NCBI GenBank assembly: GCA_018609945.1
Contig: JAHENO010000155.1
Span: forward strand, 1 to 25,665
Direction: 5' to 3'
Origin: Haloarculaceae archaeon
GTDB taxonomy: Archaea > Halobacteriota > Halobacteria > Halobacteriales > Haloarculaceae
Length of the DNA: 25,665 bases
The notes under the pieces: generated by a model
Told to the model about the DNA's origin: nothing
Database searches by the model: none
The model's input: only the letters and a program-made list of their open reading frames with translations
Shown here: in pieces, positions 1 through 8,046 of the stretch
Position numbering within the stretch: position 1 is the first letter of the stretch
Layout of the letters: each line of letters starts with the position of its first letter
Translations under genes and position numbers: made by a program

Positions 1-46
1 ACAGCGCCGCGAGCACCCGACCGAGCGAGAGCAGGAGTTCGGCCAT
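1..46 (-). CDS. Start of an unidentified gene cut by the window edge
   Basis: Only the first 15 codons are present (MAELLLSLGRVLAAL), a hydrophobic beginning that could be a first membrane segment. The ATG overlaps the last base of the uridine phosphorylase stop codon (TAATG), so it is the third gene of the cdd-udp operon and translationally coupled to it. A nucleoside transporter or another salvage gene would fit the position, but that is a guess from context; the sequence is too short to assign. Confidence 0.55.
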   Translation of the reverse strand, partial: MAELLLSLGRVLAAL

Positions 47-861
47 TATATTCCGAGCCCCGCGTGCCAGGCGTCGGCGTCCGATTCGGCGACCCGCTGG
101 TCCATCGCGGCGAGTTTCGAGACGGCAAGACTCGCCGTGCGGGCCGCCCGGCGCTCGCCGACGACCGCGAATTCGCCGGACGTGCGGTCGGCGTAGACAG
201 TACAGACCGCGCCCGCGCGCAGCCCGTAGATGTTCGTGAGCGTGAGGATGGCGCTGGCCTCCATCTCGAAGTTGAGCACGCCGGCCCGCCGGAGTTCCGC
301 GATGCGTTCGTCGCTGTCCCGGGCCTCGAACCCGCCGAATCCCGCACGGCTCTGTCCCGCGTAGAAGGAGTCCGTCGAGGCCGTGAGCCCGACGTGGTAG
401 TCGTAGCCCAGCTCCTCGGCGGCGGCCGCCAGTGCCGCCACGACCGCGTGGTCCGCGACCGCCGGATAGTCCTCGCGAACGTACTCCGAACTGGTCCCCT
501 CCTGGCGGACCGCGCCGGCGGTGATGACCAGGTCGCCGACGTCAGTCTCGGGCTGGATGGCGCCACAGGAGCCGACCCGGAGGAAGGTGTCGGCGCCGAC
601 GCGTGCCAGTTCCTCGACGGCGATTGCCGCCGACGGCGAGCCGATGCCCGTCGAGGTGACGGAGATGGGCGTCCCGTCGTAGGTGCCGGTGGCGGTCCGG
701 TACTCGCGGTGTGCTGCGACGAGGTCGTGGTCGTCCCAGACGTCGACGACCTTTTCGACGCGCTCGGGGTCGCCAGGCAGGAGGACACTGTCCGCCACGT
801 CGCCCTCGGCTACTTCGAGGTGGTACTGGACGTCCTCGCGAGGGTCCTCGTCGGGGCTCAC
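46..861 (-). CDS. udp: Uridine phosphorylase (NP-I nucleoside phosphorylase family)
   Basis: Cytoplasmic enzyme of pyrimidine salvage: phosphorolysis of uridine to uracil and ribose-1-phosphate. The 271-residue length is normal for the NP-I (PNP/UDP) family. Visible motifs are LLPGDPERV (27-35, phosphate loop), TGIGSPSAAIAVEEL (71-85), RVGSCGA (95-101), the uridine-phosphorylase-like DSFYAGQ (164-170) and NFEMEAS (197-203), whose Met-Glu pair contacts the ribose. The DSFYxGQ stretch favours uridine over purine nucleosides. The start is GTG, overlapping the upstream cytidine deaminase stop as GTGA, so the two are translationally coupled. Cytidine deaminase makes uridine, the substrate here, which supports the assignment. 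Confidence 0.88.
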   Translation of the reverse strand: MSPDEDPREDVQYHLEVAEGDVADSVLLPGDPERVEKVVDVWDDHDLVAAHREYRTATGTYDGTPISVTSTGIGSPSAAIAVEELARVGADTFLRVGSCGAIQPETDVGDLVITAGAVRQEGTSSEYVREDYPAVADHAVVAALAAAAEELGYDYHVGLTASTDSFYAGQSRAGFGGFEARDSDERIAELRRAGVLNFEMEASAILTLTNIYGLRAGAVCTVYADRTSGEFAVVGERRAARTASLAVSKLAAMDQRVAESDADAWHAGLGI

Positions 862-1280
862 GGCTCGACCCCCAGGTGACGTGCGGTGATGGTTTCGGGC
901 AGCAACTCGCCGAGCCGGTGGGTCGTCACGTCGGCGGCCGACACCTCCTCGCCGTCGCCCGCGTCACAGTGGACGGGGAACTCCTCGTCGCAGAACTCGG
1001 CGAGCGTCTGTCGGCACATCCCGCAGGGAGTGATACCGTCGCGCGCGGCAGAACTGACGGCGAGAGCCGCGAACGTCCGCGTGCCGTCGGCGATGGCGGT
1101 GCCGAGAGCGACCTCCTCGGCGTGCAGGCTGTTCGAGTAGTTGGCGTTCTCGACGTTGCAGCCGGTGTAGACCGTCCCGTTGGCGGCCAGCAGCGCTGCC
1201 CCGACCCGGTACTCCGAGTAGGGAGCGTACGCCTCCGACAGCGCTGTGCGGGCCCGCTCGACGAGGTGCTCGGTATCCAT
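858..1280 (-). CDS. cdd: Cytidine deaminase
   Basis: Zinc-dependent deamination of cytidine and deoxycytidine to uridine and deoxyuridine, first step of the salvage operon. At 140 residues it has the length of the short homotetrameric class. Substrate-binding NVENANYSN is at 42-50. The zinc site is formed by HAEE (His53, with catalytic Glu55) and PCGMCRQ (Cys86, Cys89). His rather than Cys as first zinc ligand is typical of the longer dimeric class, so this combination is mildly unusual. It is the promoter-proximal gene of cdd-udp-(third gene) and overlaps udp by four bases. Confidence 0.93.
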   Translation of the reverse strand: MDTEHLVERARTALSEAYAPYSEYRVGAALLAANGTVYTGCNVENANYSNSLHAEEVALGTAIADGTRTFAALAVSSAARDGITPCGMCRQTLAEFCDEEFPVHCDAGDGEEVSAADVTTHRLGELLPETITARHLGVEP

Positions 1281-1302
1281 GTCACCACCTGGGTCGGCCC
1301 CG

Positions 1303-1312
1303 GCAAAAAAGC
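1303..1312 (-). promoter_or_regulatory. TATA-like box for the cdd-udp operon
   Basis: On the minus strand this reads GCTTTTTTGC, with the T-run 25-30 bases upstream of the cdd ATG, the spacing expected for a leaderless haloarchaeal transcript. A GGTGGTGA stretch directly before the ATG resembles a Shine-Dalgarno sequence but is too close to be convincing. The rest of the gap to the next gene shows nothing recognisable. Confidence 0.5.
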
Positions 1313-1405
1313 CGCCGACCCTGCCCCTCCGCCTGCCGTCGCCAGCTATCGGGCCGACCGTACCGATCCACCGGGTACGAGGGCGAGAGCGCAGTCACTC
1401 CGACC

Positions 1406-2530
1406 GTGGCAATCAAGCGGACGCGGGCCCTAGGGGCGGCCGTGACTCCCGGGCGTCTCGACCGGCTGGCGCCGTCGCCAGCGCTGGTCGACTGGGCGAT
1501 CTTCCTCCTGGTCGCGCTGGAGGTCTGTTCGGGCCTCCTCTCGCTGACCGCCGGGACCCCCGACTGGGGATGGCTGTTCGTCGTCCACTCGGCGGGCGGC
1601 GTGACGCTCGTCGCCGCCCTGTTCTGGAAGTTCCGCAGGGTTCGCCGCCGCGTCACGGACCGGTCGCTGTGGGACGGTGGGACGCCGATCTCCCTCGCGC
1701 TGGCGACGCTCGCGCTTTCGGCACTCGTCACCGGACTGGTCTGGAGCGCCGTCGGCGTGGTCCGGATCGGCCCGTGGACGCTGCTGACCGGACACATGCT
1801 CCTCGGACTCGGGGTGGTGCCGGTCCTGGCCTGGCACCTGCGCCACCGCTTCAGGCTGCCGGCAGCGAGCGGGTTCGAACGACGCCGGGAGACGCTCCGC
1901 CTCACCGCGCTCGCCGTCACCGGCGCGCTGGCCTGGCGGCTGGCCGAAGCGGGCGCCACGCTGGCCGGACTCGCGGGCGCCGACCGGCGATTCACCGGCT
2001 CCTCCGACGCCGCCGGCGGGACCGGCAACGACTACCCGGTGACAATGTGGCTGGCCGACGACCCCGACCCCGTGGACGTCGACGCCTGGCGGCTCCGGGT
2101 CGACGGCGCGGTCGAGTCCCCGCAGTCGTTCACCTACGACGAACTCACCGCCCGGGACGGGGACGGCGCGGCCGGGGATCGCCAGCGGGCGGTGCTGGAC
2201 TGCACGAGCGGGTGGTACGCCGAGCGCGACTGGGAGGGTGTCCGGGTCGGTGACCTGCTGGACGTGGCGGGCACTGCCGAGGGAAGCCAGTGGGTCCGGT
2301 TCCGGTCGGTGACGGGCTACCGCTGGTCGTTGCCCCTGGCGGACGCCAGGGACGCGCTGCTGGCGACGCACGTCGGGGGCGAACCGCTCTCGCACGGCCA
2401 CGGCGCGCCGCTGCGCCTGGTCGCACCCGGCCGGCGCGGCTTCCAGTGGGTCAAGTGGGTCGACCGCGTCGAGGTCCACCGGACCCGGGACCCCTCGCAG
2501 TGGGTCGCCATCTTCACGAGCGGCCTCTGA
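1406..2530 (+). CDS. Membrane-anchored molybdopterin oxidoreductase with b-cytochrome-like domain (SUOX/YedY type)
   Basis: Probable redox enzyme with a molybdenum cofactor domain fused to a membrane domain. Residues about 28-190 form five hydrophobic segments, with His61, His130 and His144/His147 placed as b-type haem ligands could be. Residues about 205-374 match the sulfite-oxidase-family Moco domain: DCTSGW carries Cys266 as likely molybdenum ligand, followed by WEGVRVGDLL (276-285) and the closing GHGAPLRLV...GFQWVKWVDRVEV. There is no Tat signal, unlike periplasmic YedY, so the amino-terminal helices must tether the domain; sidedness is not clear. The substrate cannot be read from sequence. 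The start is uncertain: GTG at 1406 is the longest, GTG at 1442 (MTPGRLDRL) is equally plausible. Confidence 0.82.
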   Translation: MAIKRTRALGAAVTPGRLDRLAPSPALVDWAIFLLVALEVCSGLLSLTAGTPDWGWLFVVHSAGGVTLVAALFWKFRRVRRRVTDRSLWDGGTPISLALATLALSALVTGLVWSAVGVVRIGPWTLLTGHMLLGLGVVPVLAWHLRHRFRLPAASGFERRRETLRLTALAVTGALAWRLAEAGATLAGLAGADRRFTGSSDAAGGTGNDYPVTMWLADDPDPVDVDAWRLRVDGAVESPQSFTYDELTARDGDGAAGDRQRAVLDCTSGWYAERDWEGVRVGDLLDVAGTAEGSQWVRFRSVTGYRWSLPLADARDALLATHVGGEPLSHGHGAPLRLVAPGRRGFQWVKWVDRVEVHRTRDPSQWVAIFTSGL

Positions 2531-2636
2531 ACGGCCGGACTACGTTCGGCTATAGATCCCGACGTAGCCCACATAGCAGCGTCCTTTAGACAGCGGGTCG
2601 GCACCTCGATACGGTCAGGAAACCATCACAGAAGCA

Positions 2637-3437
2637 ATGGTACGCACGACACAACCGACGATCGAGCGCGCGAGGGGGCGCGTCGAGACGGAGATCGAAC
2701 TCGTCGAGCGGGAACGGAAAGCATTCCGGCGGTTCGTCGCCCGCCTCCACGATATGGGTGGCGAACGACCGACGCCAGGGGAGATGGACACAGAACGACC
2801 GTCAGCAGGAGAGACGAGCGCCGGTGGCGGTCCTGCGGTCGCGACCGTGCGCGAGCCGACGCCGTCGGAAGGACTGCGCGCGGTCCGGGCGGCCTACCGC
2901 GAGACGGTGATGGCGGTCCCCCACTACGACCGGGAGTACGGCGACACGCTCGCCGAGAGCATGGCCGCCGAACTGGGGGAGACCCTCGCCGGCCACGTCG
3001 TCGACGGGCAGGTACTCACCCCGAGACTCTACGAGGCGGTGCGTGCGGCGAGCGAGCGCGCCAGGGACGACCGCAGCGATTTCCTGCGACACCTCGGCCA
3101 GGAGCGCGAGTCGCTGTGCGAGGTTGCGGCGGAACTGAACGATATCGAGTCCCGACTGGTCGAACTGGAGACACGCATCGACCAGGCTCCGACGAGCGCC
3201 CAACTCAGCAGGGTCGACGACGCGCTGGCGGCGCTGGAAGAACGGTGTACCGACCTGGCGAACCGCCGCCAGGCGACGATCCACGGCCGCTCGGTCAGGA
3301 AGATTTCCGGCGTCGAGGGTGTCAGCCTCCTCCAGTACCTCTATGCCGACCGGCTTGCGACGGTGACGCCGGCGCTGTCCGACCTCGCGGACTGCCTCGA
3401 CGCCGTCCGTCACCAGCGAACGCGCTGTCTGCGCTGA
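2637..3437 (+). CDS. Haloarchaeal coiled-coil protein of unknown function (DUF7260-like)
   Basis: A 266-residue soluble protein with no catalytic motif that I recognise. Residues 1-40 are a charged helix; about 45-75 is a low-complexity linker rich in Pro, Glu and Gly; about 78-145 is helical (GLRAVRAAYRETVMAVPHY...), and 145-215 is strongly coiled-coil in character (FLRHLGQERESLCEVAAELNDIESRLVELETRID). The arrangement resembles the haloarchaea-restricted DUF7260 proteins, from memory only. No signal peptide or membrane segment is visible. It is convergent with the following minus-strand gene, from which 76 bp separate it, and no operon partner suggests a role. Confidence 0.75.
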   Translation: MVRTTQPTIERARGRVETEIELVERERKAFRRFVARLHDMGGERPTPGEMDTERPSAGETSAGGGPAVATVREPTPSEGLRAVRAAYRETVMAVPHYDREYGDTLAESMAAELGETLAGHVVDGQVLTPRLYEAVRAASERARDDRSDFLRHLGQERESLCEVAAELNDIESRLVELETRIDQAPTSAQLSRVDDALAALEERCTDLANRRQATIHGRSVRKISGVEGVSLLQYLYADRLATVTPALSDLADCLDAVRHQRTRCLR

Positions 3438-3513
3438 CCGGGTCCCGCGGGCGTCGCGCCGCTCCCTGCAAACCGCCGGCGGCGACGGTCGAACACCGTG
3501 TCCGCGAGCGCGG

Positions 3514-4626
3514 TCATCGACCCCGCCTGAGTTCCTCGATGAGGCGGTCGATGGTCTCCTGCTGGTCGCGGAGCAGCTGGTTCTGTTTCTTCACGGCAGT
3601 CGTCAGCGTCGAGAGCTGGCTCTTCATCGCCTCGATGTCCTCGGGATCGACGGCCGGTTGGTCCGACTGCCACTCCGCGGTCGCCCGGGGCTGGGAGGCC
3701 CCGGACTCGGCTGCGTGCTCGCTGGACGCCGACTCGTCCCCCGTGCCGGCGTCCGCGGCGTCCGCACGGTCGTCGGATTCGGGGTCAGGATCGGATTCGG
3801 GGGCGTGAGCGCTGGAGGTGTCGCTGGAACCGTGCGACGGTGACGACTCCTCGCTGGCTGACCCGGTCGCATCCAGCGGGTCCGTGGAGGTCGTCTCGCT
3901 GTCCTCGTCCCCGCCGACGAGGGGCGAGATGCCGTCGTCGAGCGATAGCGACGGCTCCGCGTCGTCCGACGCCGCGGGGCCCGAGTCCTCGACGCCGACC
4001 TCGGCGTTGAGGGAATCGAGCGAGTCCACGTCGTGGTAGGCAAAGAGAGCCTGCTTGAGCGAGCGCTCGACCACCCTGCCCCGGTCGCTGGGGGCCTTGA
4101 TGCGCTGTGGTCGCCCGTCGACCGAGAGCACAATCTGGGTGGCCACGTTCCCCTTCTCGAAGGACAGTCCAGTCACGTCGGCGTACGGAAACTCCTCGAA
4201 GTCGTCGTCCCAAACGGGAGCGCCGACGTGCTTGACCAGGCGGTGGGAGGTTACCACGAGCGTGAGCTCGCTGAAACTGAACACGTCGCTGATCGACTCC
4301 CCGTCGACGGTGACGCCGGCGACGTGCAGGATGCCCCCGAGGAGGAGTTTCCGAACGGTGTCGGCCCGCTCGGCCGGCACTGTAAAGGAGTCGGTGCCCT
4401 CGACGTACTCGAAGACGAACTTCGTCTTGCGACGCCCCTCCGAGATGTCGAACCGCTCGACGTCGTGGGCATAGACCGACACCGACTCGTCGCTGAGCAG
4501 TCCCTCGCCGCGGTAGACGAGCGTCCGGGTCGGCGTCATGCAGACCACGTCCTCGTCGCCCAGCGAGACCGTCGCCTCGACGGATTCCTCCCCCAGCCGT
4601 TCCCTGACCAGGTGCGGAACGTCCAT
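3514..4626 (-). CDS. Haloarchaeal PH-like domain protein with acidic linker and coiled coil (DUF7115-like)
   Basis: A 370-residue soluble protein in three parts. Residues 1 to about 205 are beta-rich and look like two tandem PH-like modules (for example VVCMTPTRTLVYRGEGLL near 27-44 and LTLVVTSHRLVKHVG near 123-137, analogous positions in each). Residues about 207-325 are a Ser/Asp/Glu-rich disordered linker. Residues about 328-368 form a coiled coil (EAMKSQLSTLTTAVKKQNQL...). This is the layout of haloarchaeal DUF7115 proteins; the function is unknown. A scaffold or membrane-surface adaptor would fit, as inference. The ATG at 4626 is supported by a TATA box 28 bases upstream. It is divergent from the CPBP protease gene. 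Confidence 0.8.
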   Translation of the reverse strand: MDVPHLVRERLGEESVEATVSLGDEDVVCMTPTRTLVYRGEGLLSDESVSVYAHDVERFDISEGRRKTKFVFEYVEGTDSFTVPAERADTVRKLLLGGILHVAGVTVDGESISDVFSFSELTLVVTSHRLVKHVGAPVWDDDFEEFPYADVTGLSFEKGNVATQIVLSVDGRPQRIKAPSDRGRVVERSLKQALFAYHDVDSLDSLNAEVGVEDSGPAASDDAEPSLSLDDGISPLVGGDEDSETTSTDPLDATGSASEESSPSHGSSDTSSAHAPESDPDPESDDRADAADAGTGDESASSEHAAESGASQPRATAEWQSDQPAVDPEDIEAMKSQLSTLTTAVKKQNQLLRDQQETIDRLIEELRRGR

Positions 4627-4650
4627 GCGGGGAGTGTTCCCGGCCGACGG

Positions 4651-4657
4651 TATAAAA
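4651..4657 (-). promoter_or_regulatory. TATA box for the PH-like/coiled-coil gene
   Basis: TTTTATA on the minus strand, centred 28 bases upstream of the ATG at 4626. It is a near-consensus haloarchaeal TATA box and implies a leaderless transcript. Confidence 0.65.
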
Positions 4658-4698
4658 CCGCGGGTGCGTCCGGGCCGTTTGCGCAGCCGCTCGACATG

Positions 4699-4704
4699 TT
4701 TTTA
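4699..4704 (+). promoter_or_regulatory. TATA-like box for the CPBP protease gene
   Basis: TTTTTA lies 25-30 bases upstream of the ATG at 4729. Together with the opposite-facing box at 4651 it makes a compact divergent promoter region of about 100 bp. Confidence 0.6.
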
Positions 4705-4728
4705 CGAAGCTGAGCGAATGATTCCACA

Positions 4729-5709
4729 ATGGGCGACGTGCTGACGGGGGTCAAACGCCTGTTCTGGAACGCCGGCGAGTCACGACTGCGTGCGCTGTTC
4801 CGGGTGCCGGTCGTGTTCGGGCTGGTGTTGCTGGCAGCACAGCTCGTCACGGCCGGCCTGGGAGGGTTCCGGCAGCTCCTCGACGTGCCCAGCCCGGTCT
4901 TTGCCTCGCTGCAACTCGGGGCGCTGACGGTCGCAGTGGCCGCCGTCGCCTGGTTCATCGACAAACGCCGCCGGCGTGACATGGGACTGGCGCTGACCAG
5001 GGAGTGGTGGCTGGACGCGGCTGCCGGCCTCCTGGCGGGACTCGGGATGGTGGCAACCGTCGTCGTCGCTCTGCGGGTCGCCGGGATGGCGACCGTGGGC
5101 GGGGCCTACCGCGTCGAGGACCCGGCCATCGTCCTCGGGGACTCGGCGGCCGAGGCGCTCCTGTACGGGCTCCTGTTTTTCACCGCCGTTGCCGTTCTCG
5201 AGGAACTGCTCGTCCGGGGATACCTGCTCACCAACGTCGCCGAGGGCGTCAGCGGACGGGCGGGCGAGCGAACAGCCGTGTGGGTCGCCATCGTCGCGAC
5301 CGCGGTGATCTTCGGCGCGCTCCACGCGGCCAACCCCGGGGGCTCGGTCGTGAGCTTCCTGAACATCGTTCTCGCAGGCGTCCTCCTCGGCGTCGCCTAC
5401 GCCGCCACGGGCCGGCTGGGCTTTCCCGCGGGCCTCCACACGACCTGGAATTTCGGGCTCGGCCCGCTCTTCGGCCTCCCGGTCAGTGGCCTCAGAACCG
5501 ACGCCGCCGCCGTCCCCGTCCGCGTCGAGGGGCCCCGCCTCGTCACCGGGGGCGAGTTCGGCCCGGAGGGTGGCCTCGTCATGCTGGCGGCGCTGGCCGT
5601 CGGGACCGGACTGCTGGCCTGGTGGCTCCGCCGGACCGGCGACGGCCTCGCCGTCCAGGGTCGTGTCGCGATCCCCGACCTGTGGTCCGAGGGGCGGGAC
5701 GATACCTGA
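4729..5709 (+). CDS. CPBP-family intramembrane glutamic endopeptidase
   Basis: Polytopic membrane protein of the CPBP (Abi, Rce1-like) family, which includes CAAX-type prenyl proteases and putative bacteriocin-immunity proteins. All three family motifs are present and intact: EELLVRG (Glu158, Glu159, Arg163), FGALHAAN with His199, and HTTWN with His237 and Asn241. About eight hydrophobic segments are visible over 326 residues, close to the usual haloarchaeal length. The gene stands alone between divergent and convergent neighbours, so its substrate is unknown; archaeal members have been proposed to process membrane or lipoproteins. The start is supported by a TATA-like box 25-30 bases upstream. 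Confidence 0.92.
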   Translation: MGDVLTGVKRLFWNAGESRLRALFRVPVVFGLVLLAAQLVTAGLGGFRQLLDVPSPVFASLQLGALTVAVAAVAWFIDKRRRRDMGLALTREWWLDAAAGLLAGLGMVATVVVALRVAGMATVGGAYRVEDPAIVLGDSAAEALLYGLLFFTAVAVLEELLVRGYLLTNVAEGVSGRAGERTAVWVAIVATAVIFGALHAANPGGSVVSFLNIVLAGVLLGVAYAATGRLGFPAGLHTTWNFGLGPLFGLPVSGLRTDAAAVPVRVEGPRLVTGGEFGPEGGLVMLAALAVGTGLLAWWLRRTGDGLAVQGRVAIPDLWSEGRDDT

Positions 5710-5816
5710 CCCCCCGATTTCACCTCGGCTCTGCCCTCCGTCCGGCGGTTCATCGCCGATTTCTTCACTTTCACCGCCCCCCGTCAGACACACGGAGGGA
5801 ATTGGAGACGAGCGGC

Positions 5817-6863
5817 TTACTCCGCGACGAGACCGTCCCCGTCGACGCGCATCACGGCCTCGCCGTCCGCGAGGTTCGGCGCGTCGACCAGGCGGACGAT
5901 GCGCTTGTCGGCCTTGGACTTGCGCAGGTAGAGCCGGAACGTCGAGGTGTGTCCCAGGATGTTGCCGCCGATGGGCTGGGTGGGGTCCCCGAAGAAGGAG
6001 TCGGGGTTGGCCGCGACCTGGTTGGTGACGATGACCGCGGTGTTGTTGAGGTCGCCCACGCGCATCAGGTCGTGGAGGTGCTTGTTGAGTTTCTGCTGGC
6101 GGTCGGCGAGTTCGCCGCGGCCGACGTACTCGGCCCGGAAGTGCGCAGTCAGGGAGTCGACCGCGAGCAGTCGGACGGGGAACTCCCCGTCCTGGCTGTC
6201 GCTGGCGATCTCCTGTGCCTTCTCGGCCAGCAGGATCTGGTGGTTGGAGTTGAACGCCTTCGCGACGTGGATGTTGTCGAGGATCGACTCCAGCAACGCC
6301 TCGCGGAGGGTCTCGTCGTCGGCGTCGGCCTCGCCCTCGTCGGCGACGCCGTGCAGGACCATCGTGTCCTCGATGGTCTCGTCCTCCAGTCCGTAGAGCA
6401 TGTCCTCGATGCGCTCGGGCCGGAAGGTGTCCTCGGAGTCGATGAAGATGGCGCTCCCTTCGAGGCCGCCGTGCTCGCGGGGGAGCTGGACGTTGACCGA
6501 GAGCTGGTGGGTCACCTGGGACTTTCCGGAGCCGAACTCCCCGTAGACCTCGGTGATGGACTGGGTCTCGACGCCGCCACCGAGCAGTTCGTCCACTTCC
6601 TCGACGCCCCAGGTGAGCTTGCCGATCTCCTGGCGACGCTCCAGTACCTGTGCACCCGACTCGAACCCGCCGATGTCGGCGGCCTCGCGCGCGGCGTTGA
6701 TGATGTCGGCGGCGCTCGACTCGCCGATGTCGGCCGTGTTCGACAGCTCTCCGGGGCTGGCGACCGCGATGCCCTGGTAGTTGTCGAAGCCGTTGTCTCG
6801 CAGCTTTTCCGCCGTGGCCGGACCGACTCCCGGCAGGTCCTGGAGGTCTTCACCTGTGGACAT
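5817..6863 (-). CDS. radA: DNA repair and recombination protein RadA
   Basis: Archaeal RecA/Rad51 recombinase: ATP-dependent filament on single-stranded DNA, homologous pairing and strand exchange. The amino end has a helix-hairpin-helix (LPGVGPATAEKL). The GFESG stretch near residue 66 is at the place of the polymerisation motif. Walker A is GEFGSGKS (108-115) and Walker B is LLAVDSL (232-238); an acidic insertion (GVADEGEADADDE) is typical of halophile versions. I chose ATG 6863, giving 348 residues, rather than the ATG at 6890: the upstream ATG lies inside the TATA-like TTTAT whose distance fits 6863, and MSTGEDLQDLPG matches the usual RadA beginning. It is divergent from pyrF. Confidence 0.97.
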   Translation of the reverse strand: MSTGEDLQDLPGVGPATAEKLRDNGFDNYQGIAVASPGELSNTADIGESSAADIINAAREAADIGGFESGAQVLERRQEIGKLTWGVEEVDELLGGGVETQSITEVYGEFGSGKSQVTHQLSVNVQLPREHGGLEGSAIFIDSEDTFRPERIEDMLYGLEDETIEDTMVLHGVADEGEADADDETLREALLESILDNIHVAKAFNSNHQILLAEKAQEIASDSQDGEFPVRLLAVDSLTAHFRAEYVGRGELADRQQKLNKHLHDLMRVGDLNNTAVIVTNQVAANPDSFFGDPTQPIGGNILGHTSTFRLYLRKSKADKRIVRLVDAPNLADGEAVMRVDGDGLVAE

Positions 6864-6888
6864 ACTCGGCGGTTGTGCCCCCTCCCTC

Positions 6889-6893
6889 ATAAA
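6889..6893 (-). promoter_or_regulatory. TATA-like box for radA, deciding its start codon
   Basis: TTTAT on the minus strand, 26-30 bases upstream of the ATG at 6863. Its TTTATG includes the in-frame upstream ATG at 6890, which would therefore precede the transcript. Confidence 0.6.
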
Positions 6894-7007
6894 CCTCCGT
6901 TAACAGCATAGTGAAAGTGAAAGAGACCGACGCCGGACCCGGACAGGAGGCGGGCGCCCACAGATTGAAGGGAAAGGCTCTTCGCCGGCGGCGGCGACCC
7001 GCCCACG

Positions 7008-7841
7008 ATGTCGTTCTTCACGCGGCTGGCCGACCGGGTCGAAGCTGTGGACAGCGTCGTCTCGGTCGGGCTTGATCCCGACCCCGACCGCCTGCCCGAT
7101 GCCATCCGGGACGCCGACCTCCCGCGGTGGGCGTTCAACCGCCGGATCATCGACGCGACCCACGAACACGCGGCCTGCTTCAAACCCAACGCTGCTTTCT
7201 ACGAGGACCCCGACGGCTGGCGCGCGCTCGAAGAGACGGTCGCCTACGCGCACGGGAAAGGGGTGCCAGTCCTGCTGGACGCAAAGCGGGCCGACATCGG
7301 GAACACCGCCCGCCGGTACGCGTCGGTCCTGGACGAGAACGGACTGGGCGTCGACGCCATCACCGTCAACCCCTACCTCGGCCGGGATGCCCTGGACCCG
7401 TTCCTCTCGCGCGAGGAGGCGGGCGTGTTCGTCCTCTGTCGCACCTCCAACCCCGGCGGCGCGGACCTCCAGGACCTCGAACTGTCCTCGGGCGAGACCG
7501 TCTACGAGCGCGTCGCCGCGCTCGCGGACCTCTGGAACGACGCCGGAAACGTCGGGCTGGTCGTCGGCGCGACAACACCTGAGGAACTGGAGCGCGTCCG
7601 CGAACGCGTCCCCGACATCCCCTTCCTCGTGCCGGGCGTGGGTGCCCAGGGCGGGGACGCGAAGGCAGCCGTCGAGCACGGGCTGGCCGCGCCGGCCGGT
7701 ATCGAGGAGCCCGTCGGGCTGGTCAACTCCTCGCGGGGCATCATCTTCGCCGGCGAGGAGGCCCGGGACGCGGACGCGTATTTCGACGCTGCCGGGGCGG
7801 CGGCGAAACGGCTCAAGCGGCGGCTGAACCAGTACCGGTGA
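7008..7841 (+). CDS. pyrF: Orotidine 5'-phosphate decarboxylase
   Basis: Last step of de novo UMP synthesis: decarboxylation of OMP. At 277 residues it belongs to the longer 'group 2' pyrF type. The catalytic Asp-Lys-Asp array is visible as DAKRADIGNTARRY (91-104: Asp91, Lys93, Asp96). Other landmarks are VSVGLDPDPDRLP (18-30), the CFKPNAAFYE strand (57-66) and FLVPGVGAQGGD near 205-216, a phosphate-binding region. It is divergent from radA across about 140 bp. No clear TATA box stands out at the expected distance. It is followed by a structured intergenic stretch. Confidence 0.96.
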   Translation: MSFFTRLADRVEAVDSVVSVGLDPDPDRLPDAIRDADLPRWAFNRRIIDATHEHAACFKPNAAFYEDPDGWRALEETVAYAHGKGVPVLLDAKRADIGNTARRYASVLDENGLGVDAITVNPYLGRDALDPFLSREEAGVFVLCRTSNPGGADLQDLELSSGETVYERVAALADLWNDAGNVGLVVGATTPEELERVRERVPDIPFLVPGVGAQGGDAKAAVEHGLAAPAGIEEPVGLVNSSRGIIFAGEEARDADAYFDAAGAAAKRLKRRLNQYR

Positions 7842-7984
7842 GTACCAGTCACCTGTATCGCGAGCATCCGCGCCGAGCGAGCGGCGGAGCCGCGAGCAAG
7901 CGAGGCGCGGTTCACCGACTGCGAGCGAAAGCGAGACGCGACGGCAGGAGCGTCTCGGAATAGCGAGCGGTCGGCCTTTTTCGC

Positions 7985-7995
7985 CCACGTTTTTC
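7985..7995 (+). terminator. Probable pyrF terminator, one arm of an 11-bp inverted repeat
   Basis: CCACGTTTTTC contains a T5 run, preceded at 7977 by another T-run (CCTTTTTCG). It pairs perfectly with the sequence at 8035-8045. It lies 144 bp after the pyrF stop, so pyrF would have a long 3' tail. Haloarchaeal termination usually uses T-rich sequences. Confidence 0.4.
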
Positions 7996-8034
7996 GAGGA
8001 GTGGTGCGCGAACGGAGTGAGTGTACCCGACGAA

Positions 8035-8045
8035 GAAAAACGTGG
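8035..8045 (-). terminator. Probable terminator of the small zinc-finger gene
   Basis: On the minus strand this reads CCACGTTTTTC, identical to the plus-strand sequence at 7985-7995. It begins two bases beyond the stop codon of the zinc-finger gene, so the T-run is immediately downstream of that gene. Confidence 0.5.
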
Positions 8046-8046
8046 T

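Larger units (their letters stand above)
7842..8046. other. Structured intergenic stretch between pyrF and a zinc-finger gene
   Basis: No gene is visible. The first part is rich in GAGCGAGC-type runs and holds nested inverted repeats: outer arms CCGCGCC (7868-7874) and GGCGCGG (7904-7910), and an inner hairpin GCGGC-GGA-GCCGC (7881-7893). The second part holds two T-runs facing in opposite directions, described as terminators. The nested stem-loop could be an RNA 3' end or a small RNA; this is inference only. Confidence 0.5.

Noticed and set aside
6864..6890. A longer RadA start at the ATG at 6890
   Set aside because: That ATG lies in the TATA-like box that fits the ATG at 6863, and RadA proteins do not carry such an extension.
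7842..7985. A CRISPR-like or tandem repeat impression from the GAGCGAGC runs after pyrF
   Set aside because: There are no regularly spaced identical units; it is low-complexity GC-rich intergenic sequence with nested palindromes.
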